Positions 41,947-51,042 of a stretch of 64,000 nucleotides of DNA are shown piece by piece. How positions within the stretch are numbered: the stretch's first letter is position 1; each line of letters begins with the position of its first letter. Source of the DNA: CAYWEM01 sp964457225 (GTDB lineage Bacteria; Acidobacteriota; Aminicenantia; UBA2199). Under the pieces are notes generated by a model, which did not search any database, was not told the origin of the DNA, and worked only from the letters and a program-made list of their open reading frames with translations. Location of the stretch: the NCBI GenBank assembly GCA_964457225.1, contig CAYWEM010000002.1:124001-188000 (forward strand). The letters are read 5' to 3'. Position numbers and translations under genes: made by a program.

Positions 41947-43147
41947 TTTCTTTCAAACCGGAGTGATAACCACCCTGCACCTCTTGAGTGAGGGGAAAAA
42001 CGAGGAAATAGAACTGGAACTGACTCATTTCGCCCGCAAGATAAAGACCACCCTGATCATTCCCGTCCTCTACAGCGATTACGTTCAACCGGCCATGGCC
42101 AATATCCTGAGCGTCCTGGGTGAAGTAAAATACATCAACCAGCTCTTCCTCTCGCTCGGCAAGGCCAGCCGCGAAGAGTTTCTCCTGGTCAGGGAAAAAG
42201 CAAAACGGCACCCGATCCCGACCACGGTCATCTGGCTGGACAATCCAGAGCTGCAGAAAATGCTGGCTGACATAGAAAAAGACGGCCTGGCCGTGGGTGA
42301 AGACGGCAAGGGAAAATCATGCTGGGTGTCACTGGGACTGATGCTGGCCCAGGGCAAAACCGACGTTGTCGCACTGCACGATTCGGATATCCTGACTTAT
42401 TCCAGGGAGATGTTGAGCCGTTTTCTCTACCCGCTGGTAAACCCTCACCTGCCCTACGAATTCAGCAAGGGATATTATGCCCGTTTTTCCGACCGCATGC
42501 ACGGCCGGGTGACCAGGCTGTTCATCACCCCCCTGATAAAAGCGCTCACCAATATCTTCGGCCATCATCCCCTGCTTGACTACCTGGGCAGTTTCCGTTA
42601 TCCCCTGTCCGGTGAATTCGCCATGAAAGCCGACCTGACGCGGGTGATACGTTTCCCCGGTGACTGGGGCCTGGAAGTAAGCGTTCTGTACGAGATATAC
42701 CGCAACGTGGCGCTTAAAAGGGTCTGCCAGGTCGAGATCGCCCATCGCTACGACCACAAGCATCAGAAACTATCCAAGGCCGATTCCAAGAAAGGCCTGC
42801 ACAAGATGGCCATTGATATCGCCGTCAACATCTTCAAAAACATGGCCGCCGAGGGGATCGTCCTATCCGAGGGCCTGCTGAAAACAGTCCAGAAAAACTA
42901 CTTGAAGATTTCCGAAGACATAATAGCCAACTACCATGCCGATGCCATGATCAACGGTTTGAAATTCGACCGGCATTTCGAGGAGTCGGCAGTCGAGACT
43001 TTTTACAAGGCCCTGATATATTCAAGCCAGAATTACCTGCGCGACCCCCTGGGCTACTTCACCCTGCCCAACTGGAACCGCATAACCGCCGCTTACAGCC
43101 ACTTTCTCGACAACCTGCTCAAGGTCGTCAACCAGGACAACCGCTGA
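41939..43147 (+). CDS. Glucosyl-3-phosphoglycerate synthase-like glycosyltransferase
   Basis: 402 residues. TTLIIPVLYSDYVQPAMANIL begins a GT-A fold and ALHDSDILTYS near 146 holds the metal-binding D-x-D. GKSCWVSLGLMLAQGKTDVV precedes it; FSKGYYARFSDRMHGRVTRLF, YLGSFRYPLSGEFAM and DWGLEVSVLYEIYR follow. This order matches GpgS (GT81), which joins an NDP-sugar to 3-phosphoglycerate. AGGAGG precedes the ATG. Coupling to the phosphatase gene makes a two-gene solute pathway. GpgS versus a mannosyl enzyme is not certain from sequence. It ends two bases from the convergent pgeF gene, with no room for a terminator. Confidence 0.82.
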   Translation: MADFFQTGVITTLHLLSEGKNEEIELELTHFARKIKTTLIIPVLYSDYVQPAMANILSVLGEVKYINQLFLSLGKASREEFLLVREKAKRHPIPTTVIWLDNPELQKMLADIEKDGLAVGEDGKGKSCWVSLGLMLAQGKTDVVALHDSDILTYSREMLSRFLYPLVNPHLPYEFSKGYYARFSDRMHGRVTRLFITPLIKALTNIFGHHPLLDYLGSFRYPLSGEFAMKADLTRVIRFPGDWGLEVSVLYEIYRNVALKRVCQVEIAHRYDHKHQKLSKADSKKGLHKMAIDIAVNIFKNMAAEGIVLSEGLLKTVQKNYLKISEDIIANYHADAMINGLKFDRHFEESAVETFYKALIYSSQNYLRDPLGYFTLPNWNRITAAYSHFLDNLLKVVNQDNR

Positions 43148-43149
43148 GT

Positions 43150-43863
43150 TCAAACCAGGAGCAGGAAATTCAGAATACGTCCGGCTGACCGCCCCTCGCG
43201 ACGATACGATGGGAAACGGCCGCTGAGACAGAAAGTGCAGAGACCGCAGTCCATTATTCGGAGCGGATCAATGGCTTCCTCGATCAATGAAAAGTGCAAA
43301 GCCTTTTTCAGGTCAAGGAACACGCGGTCGTTTCGACCGGGGCTGATAATCGACCCGGCAAACGATCTGCCGGTAAAAGGGGCTGCCGTTTCCGGACCGA
43401 GTTCGTAGCAGGGGCCCTCGATTCCGGGTCCGATGAGAAAACTCAATTCATCGAGCCTGCATCCTGCCCGGAGGACCAGGTCAAGGGCGGCTTTTTCAAT
43501 GCCATGCTGGAGTCCGAGGCGGCCGACGTGCAGCAGGCCCGCGCAAGTACCGTCTGCAGACCAGAAAAACAGCGGCAGGCAGTCCGCGGTCCGGATCAGG
43601 ATGACCCTGTTCTTTTCGAAAACCACTACTCCATCACCTTCAGGCCTGGGCCCGGGCCGTTTAAAGGCTTGGTTGTCAAGAACCTTGTCGGAATGAATCT
43701 GCCTGGGAGACAGGAATTGATCGCAGCCCAGAAAATCGATTATTTCCCTGTCGGAAGCGCCGCTTTCGGTAAAACCGCCGATAACACCTTCGGCCCGGAA
43801 ATACCGGATCGGGCCGCCTGTAACCGGATGCCGCCATAAAGACAGTAAGTTGTCAGGGAGCAC
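43150..43863 (-). CDS. pgeF: Polyphenol oxidase/purine nucleosidase family protein (YfiH/PgeF)
   Basis: 237 residues of the DUF152 family. SPRQIHSDKVL, VILIRTADCLPLFFW (conserved Cys), LLHVGRLGLQHGI and IGPGIEGPCYELGPE (second Cys) are the metal-site blocks. In E. coli and relatives this family corrects or salvages peptidoglycan precursors and has nucleoside phosphorylase/deaminase activity. The usual HAGWRGT reads HVGRLGL here: the His is kept, the Trp-Arg is altered. It overlaps mltG by 11 bp and ends the cell-wall unit. Confidence 0.82.
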   Translation of the reverse strand: MLPDNLLSLWRHPVTGGPIRYFRAEGVIGGFTESGASDREIIDFLGCDQFLSPRQIHSDKVLDNQAFKRPGPRPEGDGVVVFEKNRVILIRTADCLPLFFWSADGTCAGLLHVGRLGLQHGIEKAALDLVLRAGCRLDELSFLIGPGIEGPCYELGPETAAPFTGRSFAGSIISPGRNDRVFLDLKKALHFSLIEEAIDPLRIMDCGLCTFCLSGRFPSYRREGRSAGRILNFLLLV

Positions 43864-44869
43864 GTTTCAGTATGTACTTGCGCACCGCGGCATTGTGCTC
43901 GGCCAGGTTTTTTGAAAAATAATGGGTATTGGCGTCTTTTTTTACGAAATAAAAGTAATCGGTGCTTTCAGGGAACAAGGCCGCTTCAATGGAAGCAAGG
44001 CCGGGATTGGCGATCGGACCGGGCGGCAGGCCGGCGTACAGCCTGGTATTGTAGGGTGAAGGATATTTAAGTTCGTCCCAGCCCAGGCGGCCGCGGTAAA
44101 CTCCGTCTCGTTCCAGGGCATAAATAACGGTCGGATCACAATCCAGGCGCATGTTACGGCGCAGACGGTTGTGAAACACCGAAGAAATAAGGAACCTCTC
44201 TTCACGCGCCGCGGTTTCTTTTTCAATCAGCGATGCCAGAATAACAGTTTTTCGCATGGAAAAACCTATGTCATGGGCCCGCCAGACCAGGTTCTGGCTG
44301 AAGTTGCGCCGGAAATTGGCCACCATCATGCCGACCAGGGAGCGGGCGCTGAGTTGTTTTCCCACCAGGTAGGTGTCCGGAAACAGGTATCCTTCCAGGT
44401 CGGAGGCTTCCTGGTCCAGGTCGGCGATCAATTCAGTGTCAGCGGCAGCGGCGGCAAATTCGGCGGCGCTCAACGGCAGAACTGATTCCACCAGCCGGCC
44501 CATTTCCCTGATGGTCAATCCCTCCTGAAAAGTTATGCGGTACAGGATTCCGCGCCCGCTCACCAGCAGTTCGATAACCTGTTTCATTGACAGGGGCTCG
44601 TCGAAGCTGTATTCACCGGCTTTCAGGGTATCACCGCGGAATGCAAGCCGGAAATACCAGTAAAAGAGACGGGAGTCGGAAATGACTCCGGCATCGGCCA
44701 GCCGGCGGGAAATGCGCTGAGCCGAAGCTCCGCTGTCTATGGTTACGGTGGTCTCCCCGGAGAAGCCCATGTACGGTTCCTGGGTGCGCAGGTAGCTTTT
44801 TTGCAGGAAAAAAGCCAGGAAAACGATGGGGACAAGCAGGATCAGGATTAGAACGATCGCTTTTTTCAT
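43853..44869 (-). CDS. mltG: Endolytic murein transglycosylase MltG
   Basis: 338 residues. An N-terminal membrane anchor (AIVLILILLVPIVFLAFFL) is followed by a LysM-like subdomain (VTIDSGASAQRISRRLADAGVISD) and the YceG domain: EGYLFPDTYLVGKQLSA, VILASLIEKETAAREERFLISSVFHNRL with the catalytic Glu, MRLDCDPTVIYAL, and YNTRLYAGLPPGPIANPGLASIEAAL. It cuts nascent glycan strands and may set their length. It overlaps ruvX by 4 bp (ATGA). Confidence 0.92.
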   Translation of the reverse strand: MKKAIVLILILLVPIVFLAFFLQKSYLRTQEPYMGFSGETTVTIDSGASAQRISRRLADAGVISDSRLFYWYFRLAFRGDTLKAGEYSFDEPLSMKQVIELLVSGRGILYRITFQEGLTIREMGRLVESVLPLSAAEFAAAAADTELIADLDQEASDLEGYLFPDTYLVGKQLSARSLVGMMVANFRRNFSQNLVWRAHDIGFSMRKTVILASLIEKETAAREERFLISSVFHNRLRRNMRLDCDPTVIYALERDGVYRGRLGWDELKYPSPYNTRLYAGLPPGPIANPGLASIEAALFPESTDYFYFVKKDANTHYFSKNLAEHNAAVRKYILKRAP

Positions 44870-45273
44870 CTTTTTTTCATGAAAGATTCCAGGATCAGGG
44901 CCGCGGCCAGCCCGTCCTTGGCCGCCTTTCTTTTCCGGAAACCCGGCCTGGTTTCGGCAATGATTTCCCGGGCTGAAAAGGAAGTCAGGCGTTCATCACA
45001 CAATTCCACCGGCAGGTCCAGGCCGGAGACCAGTTTATCACGGAGTTCCCCTATTTCCCCGCAGAGTGAACCCGGAGTACCGTCCATGTTCAGGGGCCAG
45101 CCGATTATGATCTTAGCGATATCGTAATCCTCGACCAGCCGGCGTACCAGGGGCAGAAGCAGCTGCCATTGCGGAGTCGATGAACTGGTCAGGGGCATAA
45201 CGGTTTCAGCCGCGGTGACTGCAACTGCAAAACCGACGCGCTTCCTACCGTAATCAATGCCCAGCAGGTTCAA
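44866..45273 (-). CDS. ruvX: Putative pre-16S rRNA nuclease / Holliday junction resolvase YqgF
   Basis: 135 residues of the RNase H-like YqgF family: GIDYGRKRVGFAVAV (first Asp), IIIGWPLNMDGTPG, LPVELCDERLTS (Glu) and AAKDGLAAALILESF (last Asp). It is required for 16S rRNA 5' maturation in several bacteria. The start overlaps the ddl stop by 4 bp and its end overlaps mltG by 4 bp; the ruvX-mltG order is widely conserved. Confidence 0.9.
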   Translation of the reverse strand: MNLLGIDYGRKRVGFAVAVTAAETVMPLTSSSTPQWQLLLPLVRRLVEDYDIAKIIIGWPLNMDGTPGSLCGEIGELRDKLVSGLDLPVELCDERLTSFSAREIIAETRPGFRKRKAAKDGLAAALILESFMKKR

Positions 45274-46328
45274 AACCGACCTCCCTTAAAATCGTCACCC
45301 TCGGTTTTGCGCCAGTATTCGAAGCCCAGCTCGATAAGCCGGGTCAGGAGTTCGCTGAAACTCAGGCCGGCCAGGCCCATCAGCCTGGGAAAAAGGCTTA
45401 TACTGGTAAAACCGGGAATGGTGTTGATTTCATTTACCAGCAGGCGCCCGCTGCTCTTTTCAATGAAGAGGTCGACCCTGGCCATGCCGTTGATTCCGAG
45501 CGACCGGTAAGCCCTGGCGGCCGTTTGTTTTATTTCGGCTTCTGACTCGGCTGAAAGTGAAGCAGGAAGGGCAAAACCAGTCTCACCCTTGATGTACTTA
45601 TCTTCGTAATCGTAAAATTCGTTGGCCGGGAAGACTTCGGCCGCAGGAGAAACCAGCAATTCATCGTTGCCCAACACCGCAACTTCGATTTCCCTGACCT
45701 GCAGGGCTTTTTCGACGATGATCTTGGGACCGTGGCTGAAAGCGTCGGCCAGGGCTCCGGGTAGTTCAGCCGGATCCTTCACCAGGGAAATGCCGATTGA
45801 TGAACCAAGAGAGGAAGGCTTGACGAAAAGGGGCAGAGGCATTGCCGCGGCCACCCGCTCAGCCAGATCATCTCTGTATGGAGCCTGAAGGGTGATGAAA
45901 TCAACCACCGGCAGACCGCTGAGGCTGAAGAGATTCTTACTGAGCCCCTTGTCCATGGCCAGGGCCGAAGCAAGGCTGGAAGCGCCGACGAAGGGACGGC
46001 CGGCCATTTCCAGCACAGCCTGCAGTCGGCCGTCTTCACCGTAGGGGCCGTGCAGCACCGGGAAATAGATATCGGCTTCCAGTTGATCAGCCTGAGCGCC
46101 GGACCATGGTAAAAAAGAAAATCCCGGCCCGGCTGGAGCTGTCGGCGGAAGTCCCGCTTCATCCGGAGGAACAGGCAGCCAGCGGCCCAGGCGGTCAAGG
46201 TAAATGTAAATCGGTTCGAACCTGCCGCGGTCAAGGTTGGCCGCCACACTTCTGGCCGAATCAATGGAAACTTCGTGCTCGGCGGACCGGCCGCCGTAAA
46301 GCAGAGCCACTTTCGTTTTAGCCTTCAT
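45270..46328 (-). CDS. ddl: D-alanine--D-alanine ligase
   Basis: About 352 residues of the ATP-grasp family. VALLYGGRSAEHEVSIDSARSV is the N-terminal signature, PVLHGPYGEDGRLQAVLEMAGRPFVGASSLASALAMDK follows, LFVKPSSLGSSIGIS is the ATP loop, and ARVDLFIEKSSGRLLVNEINTIPGFTSISLFPRL is the metal-binding C-terminus. It makes D-Ala-D-Ala for peptidoglycan. The ATG at 46326-46328 is chosen since AGGA precedes it and it gives the usual N-terminus. It overlaps the transglycosylase gene by 11 bp. Confidence 0.93.
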   Translation of the reverse strand: MKAKTKVALLYGGRSAEHEVSIDSARSVAANLDRGRFEPIYIYLDRLGRWLPVPPDEAGLPPTAPAGPGFSFLPWSGAQADQLEADIYFPVLHGPYGEDGRLQAVLEMAGRPFVGASSLASALAMDKGLSKNLFSLSGLPVVDFITLQAPYRDDLAERVAAAMPLPLFVKPSSLGSSIGISLVKDPAELPGALADAFSHGPKIIVEKALQVREIEVAVLGNDELLVSPAAEVFPANEFYDYEDKYIKGETGFALPASLSAESEAEIKQTAARAYRSLGINGMARVDLFIEKSSGRLLVNEINTIPGFTSISLFPRLMGLAGLSFSELLTRLIELGFEYWRKTEGDDFKGGRF

Positions 46329-48378
46329 GGTCTTCCTGCGGCAATACTCGGTTTTCGTAGTAAAACCTGTAATAAAAGACATTTCTCAGAATCGATTTTA
46401 CGTAATTCCGGGTCTCGGTGAAGGGAATCAGTTCAATGAACATGAGTTCGTCCTCTTCCGGGAAATCGATCAGCCATTGATCAACCCGGTGCGGGCCGGC
46501 GTTATAGGCCGCCAGGGCCAGGTGCAGTTTACCCTGGTAACGGTCCAGCATTTGCCTCAGGTACAAGCAGCCCAGGGTGATGTTCAGTTCGGGATCAAAG
46601 AGATCCTGCTGCTGCAATCTCCTGAAGGGCAGACCGGAACCCGAAAGCACCTGGCGGGCGGTGGGCATGATTATCTGCATCAGCCCGTAGGCGTTTTGCG
46701 GTGAAACTGCATTTTTATTAAAGAAACTCTCCTGCCTGACCAGGGCGAAGACCACGAAGGGATCAAGGTCGTGTTCCAGAGCCTTGCTGATTATCTGTGA
46801 TTCGTAAGCCAGCGGAAAAACCACCGCGGCCAGGAAGGCCGGCAGTCTCATGCGCTGGTGGCCGGGAAAATTGTTACGGAAGACATTGAAAGCCTGCAGG
46901 TATTTTTCCTGGGCCAGAAAAAGCAGGGATTCGACGAAGAGCAGGGAATTCAGGTCTGGACTTGCAGGTTCGAGTTCACCGGCCGCCCAGAGCAGGTAAA
47001 GCCTGGCTTCGTCCCAGTACGAGTTCGCGGCCAGCAAGCGGCAATCCTCCATCAGGGTCAGAAGTTTTTCGCCCGGCTCCCGGTTGAACAGCTCCAGGAA
47101 AGGGCGGTGGGTATCCTGATGGTTTTCCCGTTCCGGGAAGACATGGATAGTGTAAAAGGAAAGCGGGAAAAACAACAGTTCAGAATAATCCTGGCCGGAG
47201 AAGCGGGCCAGCCAGAACAGGGCTGCATTGCGATAGCCCTCCTGGGGGGATTTACTGGTATAAGCCAGGTAGCGCAGCGCGTTTTCTCTTTCATTGAGAC
47301 GCAGCGCCGCCCAGGCCGCCAGCCATGACGCGCGCCAATGATCGGATTCATTTTCAGAACTGCGGGAAAGAAAGGCGCTGAAAAGCATTATGGCGCTGTT
47401 GTATTCTTTTCTCACGTAAAGCATTCCGGCACAGTCGATCAGCAGTTTTTTATACCAGTCAGACCCTTTTTCCAGGGCGAAAACCCGTTCTACTATCCCG
47501 GAAAGCTTGTTTTCCCGCAGGTCCAGCTTGATCAGCAGTGCTTCGCGTCTTGGCAGCCACTCGGCGGAACGCACCTGGCGCAGGTAACTGGCGGCCTGGG
47601 CGTACTGTCGCGAGCGATAATGCATTTCCGCCTGCCAGATGCTGCGGAGTTCATTGTTTTTCAGCAGTTTTATTTCACGGCGGAAAGCGCTTAACTGCCC
47701 CCGTTCAAGCAGGGTGTTCAGCTTGTCATTCCAGAAATTATCATCAAGCCTGGACTGAAAAGACAGCATGGCCGCTGGCGGCAGGAAGGAGGACAGCTCA
47801 ACCAGCGGCAGACGGGCCGCGAGGTATTTGAACTGCTCAAAAGCCTTTTCCCGCTCCAGGCCGCGATTATAGGCCGCCATCAAAAACAGCCGGTCACGCA
47901 TCGGGAAAGAATTCAGATTGTTTTCCATGATTCCGGTCAATTCCAGGTCACGGCCAAGCCGGTACAACGCTTGGACCCGCAGGGAGGCCAGGCGGTTCTT
48001 CAAAAAGGGGTGGAAATCTTCGCCGGAAGAAAGTATTTCCTCGGCTCGAGCGTATTTCTCCTCCTTTACCAGTTCCTCGATCATCTTCAACCTGATGACG
48101 TTGTTTAAAAGCGGCTCAACTTGTTCAGCCGGATTGACGGTTTCGTTGTTTTTATCGCTGAAAGGCAGGCTCAAATAACTCCGGAACAGTTCGAAGTGCC
48201 CCCGATGGGGATGATTGATCAGCTCGGCTTCCACTATCGGGTCGTTTTCATGCAAAACGTCGGCCAGCAGGCTGACCAGGGTAAAGGAAACCAGGACGGC
48301 GAAAAGGAAAATCAATTCGGCGGCCAGGATAGAATTAAAGGCCGCCGAGCGTTTTTCAAGGAATGGTAACGAAATCAT
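46318..48378 (-). CDS. Soluble-lytic-transglycosylase-like protein (SLT domain)
   Basis: 686 residues. An N-terminal membrane segment (LAAELIFLFAVLVSFTLVSLLADVL), a long alpha-helical, TPR-like superhelix (about 100-520), then the SLT catalytic domain: FALVRQESFFNKNAVSPQNAYGLMQIIMPTA with the catalytic Glu near 550, TLGCLYLRQMLDRY and HLALAAYNAGPHRVDQWL. This is the Slt70 plan with a membrane anchor instead of a cleaved signal. It cuts glycan strands in the periplasm. The gene overlaps ddl by 11 bp and the GAF gene upstream by 23 bp. Confidence 0.9.
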   Translation of the reverse strand: MISLPFLEKRSAAFNSILAAELIFLFAVLVSFTLVSLLADVLHENDPIVEAELINHPHRGHFELFRSYLSLPFSDKNNETVNPAEQVEPLLNNVIRLKMIEELVKEEKYARAEEILSSGEDFHPFLKNRLASLRVQALYRLGRDLELTGIMENNLNSFPMRDRLFLMAAYNRGLEREKAFEQFKYLAARLPLVELSSFLPPAAMLSFQSRLDDNFWNDKLNTLLERGQLSAFRREIKLLKNNELRSIWQAEMHYRSRQYAQAASYLRQVRSAEWLPRREALLIKLDLRENKLSGIVERVFALEKGSDWYKKLLIDCAGMLYVRKEYNSAIMLFSAFLSRSSENESDHWRASWLAAWAALRLNERENALRYLAYTSKSPQEGYRNAALFWLARFSGQDYSELLFFPLSFYTIHVFPERENHQDTHRPFLELFNREPGEKLLTLMEDCRLLAANSYWDEARLYLLWAAGELEPASPDLNSLLFVESLLFLAQEKYLQAFNVFRNNFPGHQRMRLPAFLAAVVFPLAYESQIISKALEHDLDPFVVFALVRQESFFNKNAVSPQNAYGLMQIIMPTARQVLSGSGLPFRRLQQQDLFDPELNITLGCLYLRQMLDRYQGKLHLALAAYNAGPHRVDQWLIDFPEEDELMFIELIPFTETRNYVKSILRNVFYYRFYYENRVLPQEDHEG

Positions 48379-49402
48379 ATCCTATCAGGGCTTTCCTGTT
48401 ACCCTGGGCCAGGGTTTGCAGCAGCTGTTTTTCAAAATGAGACAAATCGGAGAATTTTTTCAGGTACAATTCGCGGGATTGCATGATGGTATCAGCCAGC
48501 ACTTCGTAGAGATTCCCGTTCCTGATGCCGTCATCCACCACTTTCCGGTTGTAGAGAATGATGTCGTTCACTATGACCTTGGCCAGGCGTTCCGGATCTC
48601 CTTCCCGGTAGGAAGTAGTGGTTTTTTCATTATCCAGGGTGCTGGATTGAACTGATTCTTCCTTTTCCATGGACTCGCTGAATTCCTGGGTCTTTACCCG
48701 GGCCATTATTTTCTGGCGCAAAGGCAGTAGGTCCAGGCTCATCTCCCCCACCCTGGCCAGGATTTCAATCCCCTGCCGGTGCAGGGATTTTTCCTGGTTG
48801 CCGTCGCAGTAAATCACGGCCTGGGGTTTGCCCTTGACCAGGAAGGGGAGAACCAGGATCAGCGGAGGCTTTTCAAGCCCCAGCCGGTCGTAGATCAGGA
48901 AATCATCGGCATGCTGGTCTGCGGGTCCTTCGAAGGGCTTTTTTTGTTCCAGGGTCCGGCGAAAAACCGTATCGGCTGAAAGAGAGAAAAAAACACTCTT
49001 GATGTCATCATCGCTGATTTCACCGCCGCCGCCCCTGAATCCCCTGCCCTTCCAGCCTACCAGTTTGTCATCCTTCAACAGGAAAAGTGCGGCCCGGGCC
49101 GAAAACTGGTTGATTCCTTCCAGCAGATTCTGGATCAGGCTGAGTTGATTACCGGCCTGGGAAATCCGATCGATGTAATCGTGCAGTACGGCAAGTTCCC
49201 AGCCCGCTCCAGGATCAACCTGGCTGGGAATATCAGGCAGGGGCTCGTTTATTTCTACTTCCAGAAAGCCCTCCACTTTTTTCAATGCATCGATTTCCAT
49301 GTTGACGTTGTTCTGGAAATCATCCAGGCGATTCATAAAGGCGTGCAGTTTTTCATTGATAGCCTTGGTACAAATTTCTTTCAACGAATCTTGAACCGAC
49401 AT
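48356..49402 (-). CDS. GAF-like sensory protein of unknown function
   Basis: About 348 residues; GGAGG lies upstream of the ATG at 49400-49402. The N-terminus is helical and probably coiled-coil (KLHAFMNRLDDFQNNVNMEIDALKK). A GAF-like domain follows (ISQAGNQLSLIQNLLEGINQFSARAALFLLKDDKLVGWKGRGF, PLILVLPFLVKGKPQAVIYCDG, ARVGEMSLDLL). A linker leads to a conserved-looking C-terminal helix pair, ERLAKVIVNDIILYNRKVVDDGI then LYEVLADTIMQSRELYLKKF. I recall this C-terminal type from acidobacterial and deltaproteobacterial proteins without assigned function. It overlaps the transglycosylase gene by 23 bp, so a link with wall enzymes is possible. Confidence 0.65.
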   Translation of the reverse strand: MSVQDSLKEICTKAINEKLHAFMNRLDDFQNNVNMEIDALKKVEGFLEVEINEPLPDIPSQVDPGAGWELAVLHDYIDRISQAGNQLSLIQNLLEGINQFSARAALFLLKDDKLVGWKGRGFRGGGGEISDDDIKSVFFSLSADTVFRRTLEQKKPFEGPADQHADDFLIYDRLGLEKPPLILVLPFLVKGKPQAVIYCDGNQEKSLHRQGIEILARVGEMSLDLLPLRQKIMARVKTQEFSESMEKEESVQSSTLDNEKTTTSYREGDPERLAKVIVNDIILYNRKVVDDGIRNGNLYEVLADTIMQSRELYLKKFSDLSHFEKQLLQTLAQGNRKALIGYDFVTIP

Positions 49403-49432
49403 CCTGTCCTCCTTTCCATTCTGTCTTCCCAT

Positions 49433-50170
49433 TTAAACCCCTGCTTCCAGGCGGGTAGCCAGCAATTCGGGCAAACCCGCGGCCATGATCTTCTTCTGGG
49501 TTTCCTTTATCTCGTATTTGAACCTTATGAATTGAATCTCCATTCTGGCCGAATCAAACACGATGAAACTGGAGGCCGGGTTCTTGTCCCGGGGCTGACC
49601 GATTGAGCCGGGATTGATCAGGTAACGGGTGTTGCCGTCAAGCTTGATCCTGGTATTTTCGTTCAGATGGACGCCCTCGGTTTTCTCGTTCCGGGTATAA
49701 TAGAGAATCGGGTAATGAGTGTGGCCGAAAAAACCGATGGAGGTTTCCATCATCCTTATCGATTCAGCCGCCTCGAAAGCTGAAAATATGTAGTAATCCT
49801 CGTCGAAAAACGAGCCGTGACATATAGTCAGAAAACGGTCAATCACCAGCGGCCCGCGGGGAATCGCCTTCAGGAAATCCCGCGCTTTTTCCGAGAGGCG
49901 TGACTTGCTCCATTCCGCCGAAAAAGCGGCAATGGGATTGAACAGGGATGAAGGTTCCAGGTCGGCGATCACCTTGTCGTGATTGCCTCGTACCAGTTGA
50001 AGATTGCAGATGCCGGCGAAAGATTCAATCACCTCGATGGGATCAGGCCCGTAGCCTACCATGTCCCCGAGAAAAAGGAACTTGTCCGCGTTTTTTACTT
50101 TCTTGTGTTCGAGCAGGGCCAGCAAGGCTTCCAGGTTGCTGTGAACATCGCTGAAGATCACGTATTTCAT
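49433..50170 (-). CDS. Calcineurin-like metallophosphoesterase (YfcE/MJ0936 type)
   Basis: 245 residues with the full set of metal motifs: SDVHSNLEAL (D-x-H), LGDMVGYGPDP (GDxxGYGP), RGNHDKV (GNHD), TICHGSF (H) and FFGHTHYP (GHxH). The family hydrolyses phosphodiesters or phosphomonoesters. The C-terminus reads LINPGSIGQPRDKNPASSFIVFD, typical of this clade. It overlaps lipA by 4 bp. The real substrate is unknown. Confidence 0.88.
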   Translation of the reverse strand: MKYVIFSDVHSNLEALLALLEHKKVKNADKFLFLGDMVGYGPDPIEVIESFAGICNLQLVRGNHDKVIADLEPSSLFNPIAAFSAEWSKSRLSEKARDFLKAIPRGPLVIDRFLTICHGSFFDEDYYIFSAFEAAESIRMMETSIGFFGHTHYPILYYTRNEKTEGVHLNENTRIKLDGNTRYLINPGSIGQPRDKNPASSFIVFDSARMEIQFIRFKYEIKETQKKIMAAGLPELLATRLEAGV

Positions 50171-51042
50171 GTGCTCATTTCCCGAAACATGCTTTCCGCC
50201 TGGTACGAACTGCGCACCAGGGGGCCGGAGGCCACGGCCCTGAAACCTGACTTCAGTGCAAGTTCAGCCAGCCGGTCGAATTCTTCAGGTTTATAGTAGC
50301 GGGACACAGGCTGATGGCGGCGCCCCGGCTGCAGGTACTGGCCGATGGTCAGCATGTCGACGTCCGCCCGGCGCAGGTCTCCGAACACTTCCAGTATTTC
50401 CTGCTCGTTCTCCCCCAACCCGACCATCAGGCCTGATTTGGTCAGGGCGCCGCGTTGCTTGGCTTCGGCCAGCAGATCAAGCGAAACGCGGTAGTTTTCC
50501 ATCGGGCGGTTGACCGCCGGGTAAAGCCTTGCCACGGTTTCAACGTTGTGATTGAGTACCGCCGGACCGGCTTGAAGAACTTCGGCCAGGGCTCCGGGGC
50601 GGCCCTTGAAGTCCGGAACCAGCACTTCCACCGCCAGGCCGGGCGAGCCTCTTTTCAATTCCGATATCACCCGGCTGAAATGAGCGCTGCCGCCGTCGGC
50701 GAGATCATCCCTGGTAACCGAAGTGATCACCAGGTATTTCAAGCTGTTTTGCAGCACCACTTTGAGGATTTCCTGACCTTCGTCATGGTTCACCGGTTCA
50801 GGCAGACCGTGAGGCACGGCACAAAACTTGCAGTCTCGTGTGCAGACCGCACCGAGAATCATGAAGGTGGCCTGGCCCCGGCTCCAGCATTCGCCGACGT
50901 TGGGACAGCGGGCGCTGCGGCAGACTGTATGCAGACCCTGGGTGTCAAACCCGGCTGCCAGGCGAAAGTAAACATCACCCCGGGGAATAGCCCTTGTCAG
51001 CCAGGCCGGCTTTCTTGCTGGATTTTTTTCACATCTTTCCAT
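50167..51042 (-). CDS. lipA: Lipoyl synthase
   Basis: 291 residues, radical-SAM enzyme that inserts two sulfurs into octanoyl groups on lipoyl domains. The auxiliary cluster motif CRSARCPNVGECW (CX4CX5C) and the radical-SAM motif CTRDCKFCAV (CX3CX2C) are both present, followed by HFSRVISELKRGSPGLAVEVLVPDF, LNHNVETVARLYPAV, KSGLMVGLGE and the C-terminal SGPLVRSSYQAE with the conserved RSSY serine. No lipB is next to it. It overlaps the M24 peptidase gene by 14 bp and the phosphoesterase gene by 4 bp. Confidence 0.94.
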   Translation of the reverse strand: MERCEKNPARKPAWLTRAIPRGDVYFRLAAGFDTQGLHTVCRSARCPNVGECWSRGQATFMILGAVCTRDCKFCAVPHGLPEPVNHDEGQEILKVVLQNSLKYLVITSVTRDDLADGGSAHFSRVISELKRGSPGLAVEVLVPDFKGRPGALAEVLQAGPAVLNHNVETVARLYPAVNRPMENYRVSLDLLAEAKQRGALTKSGLMVGLGENEQEILEVFGDLRRADVDMLTIGQYLQPGRRHQPVSRYYKPEEFDRLAELALKSGFRAVASGPLVRSSYQAESMFREMST

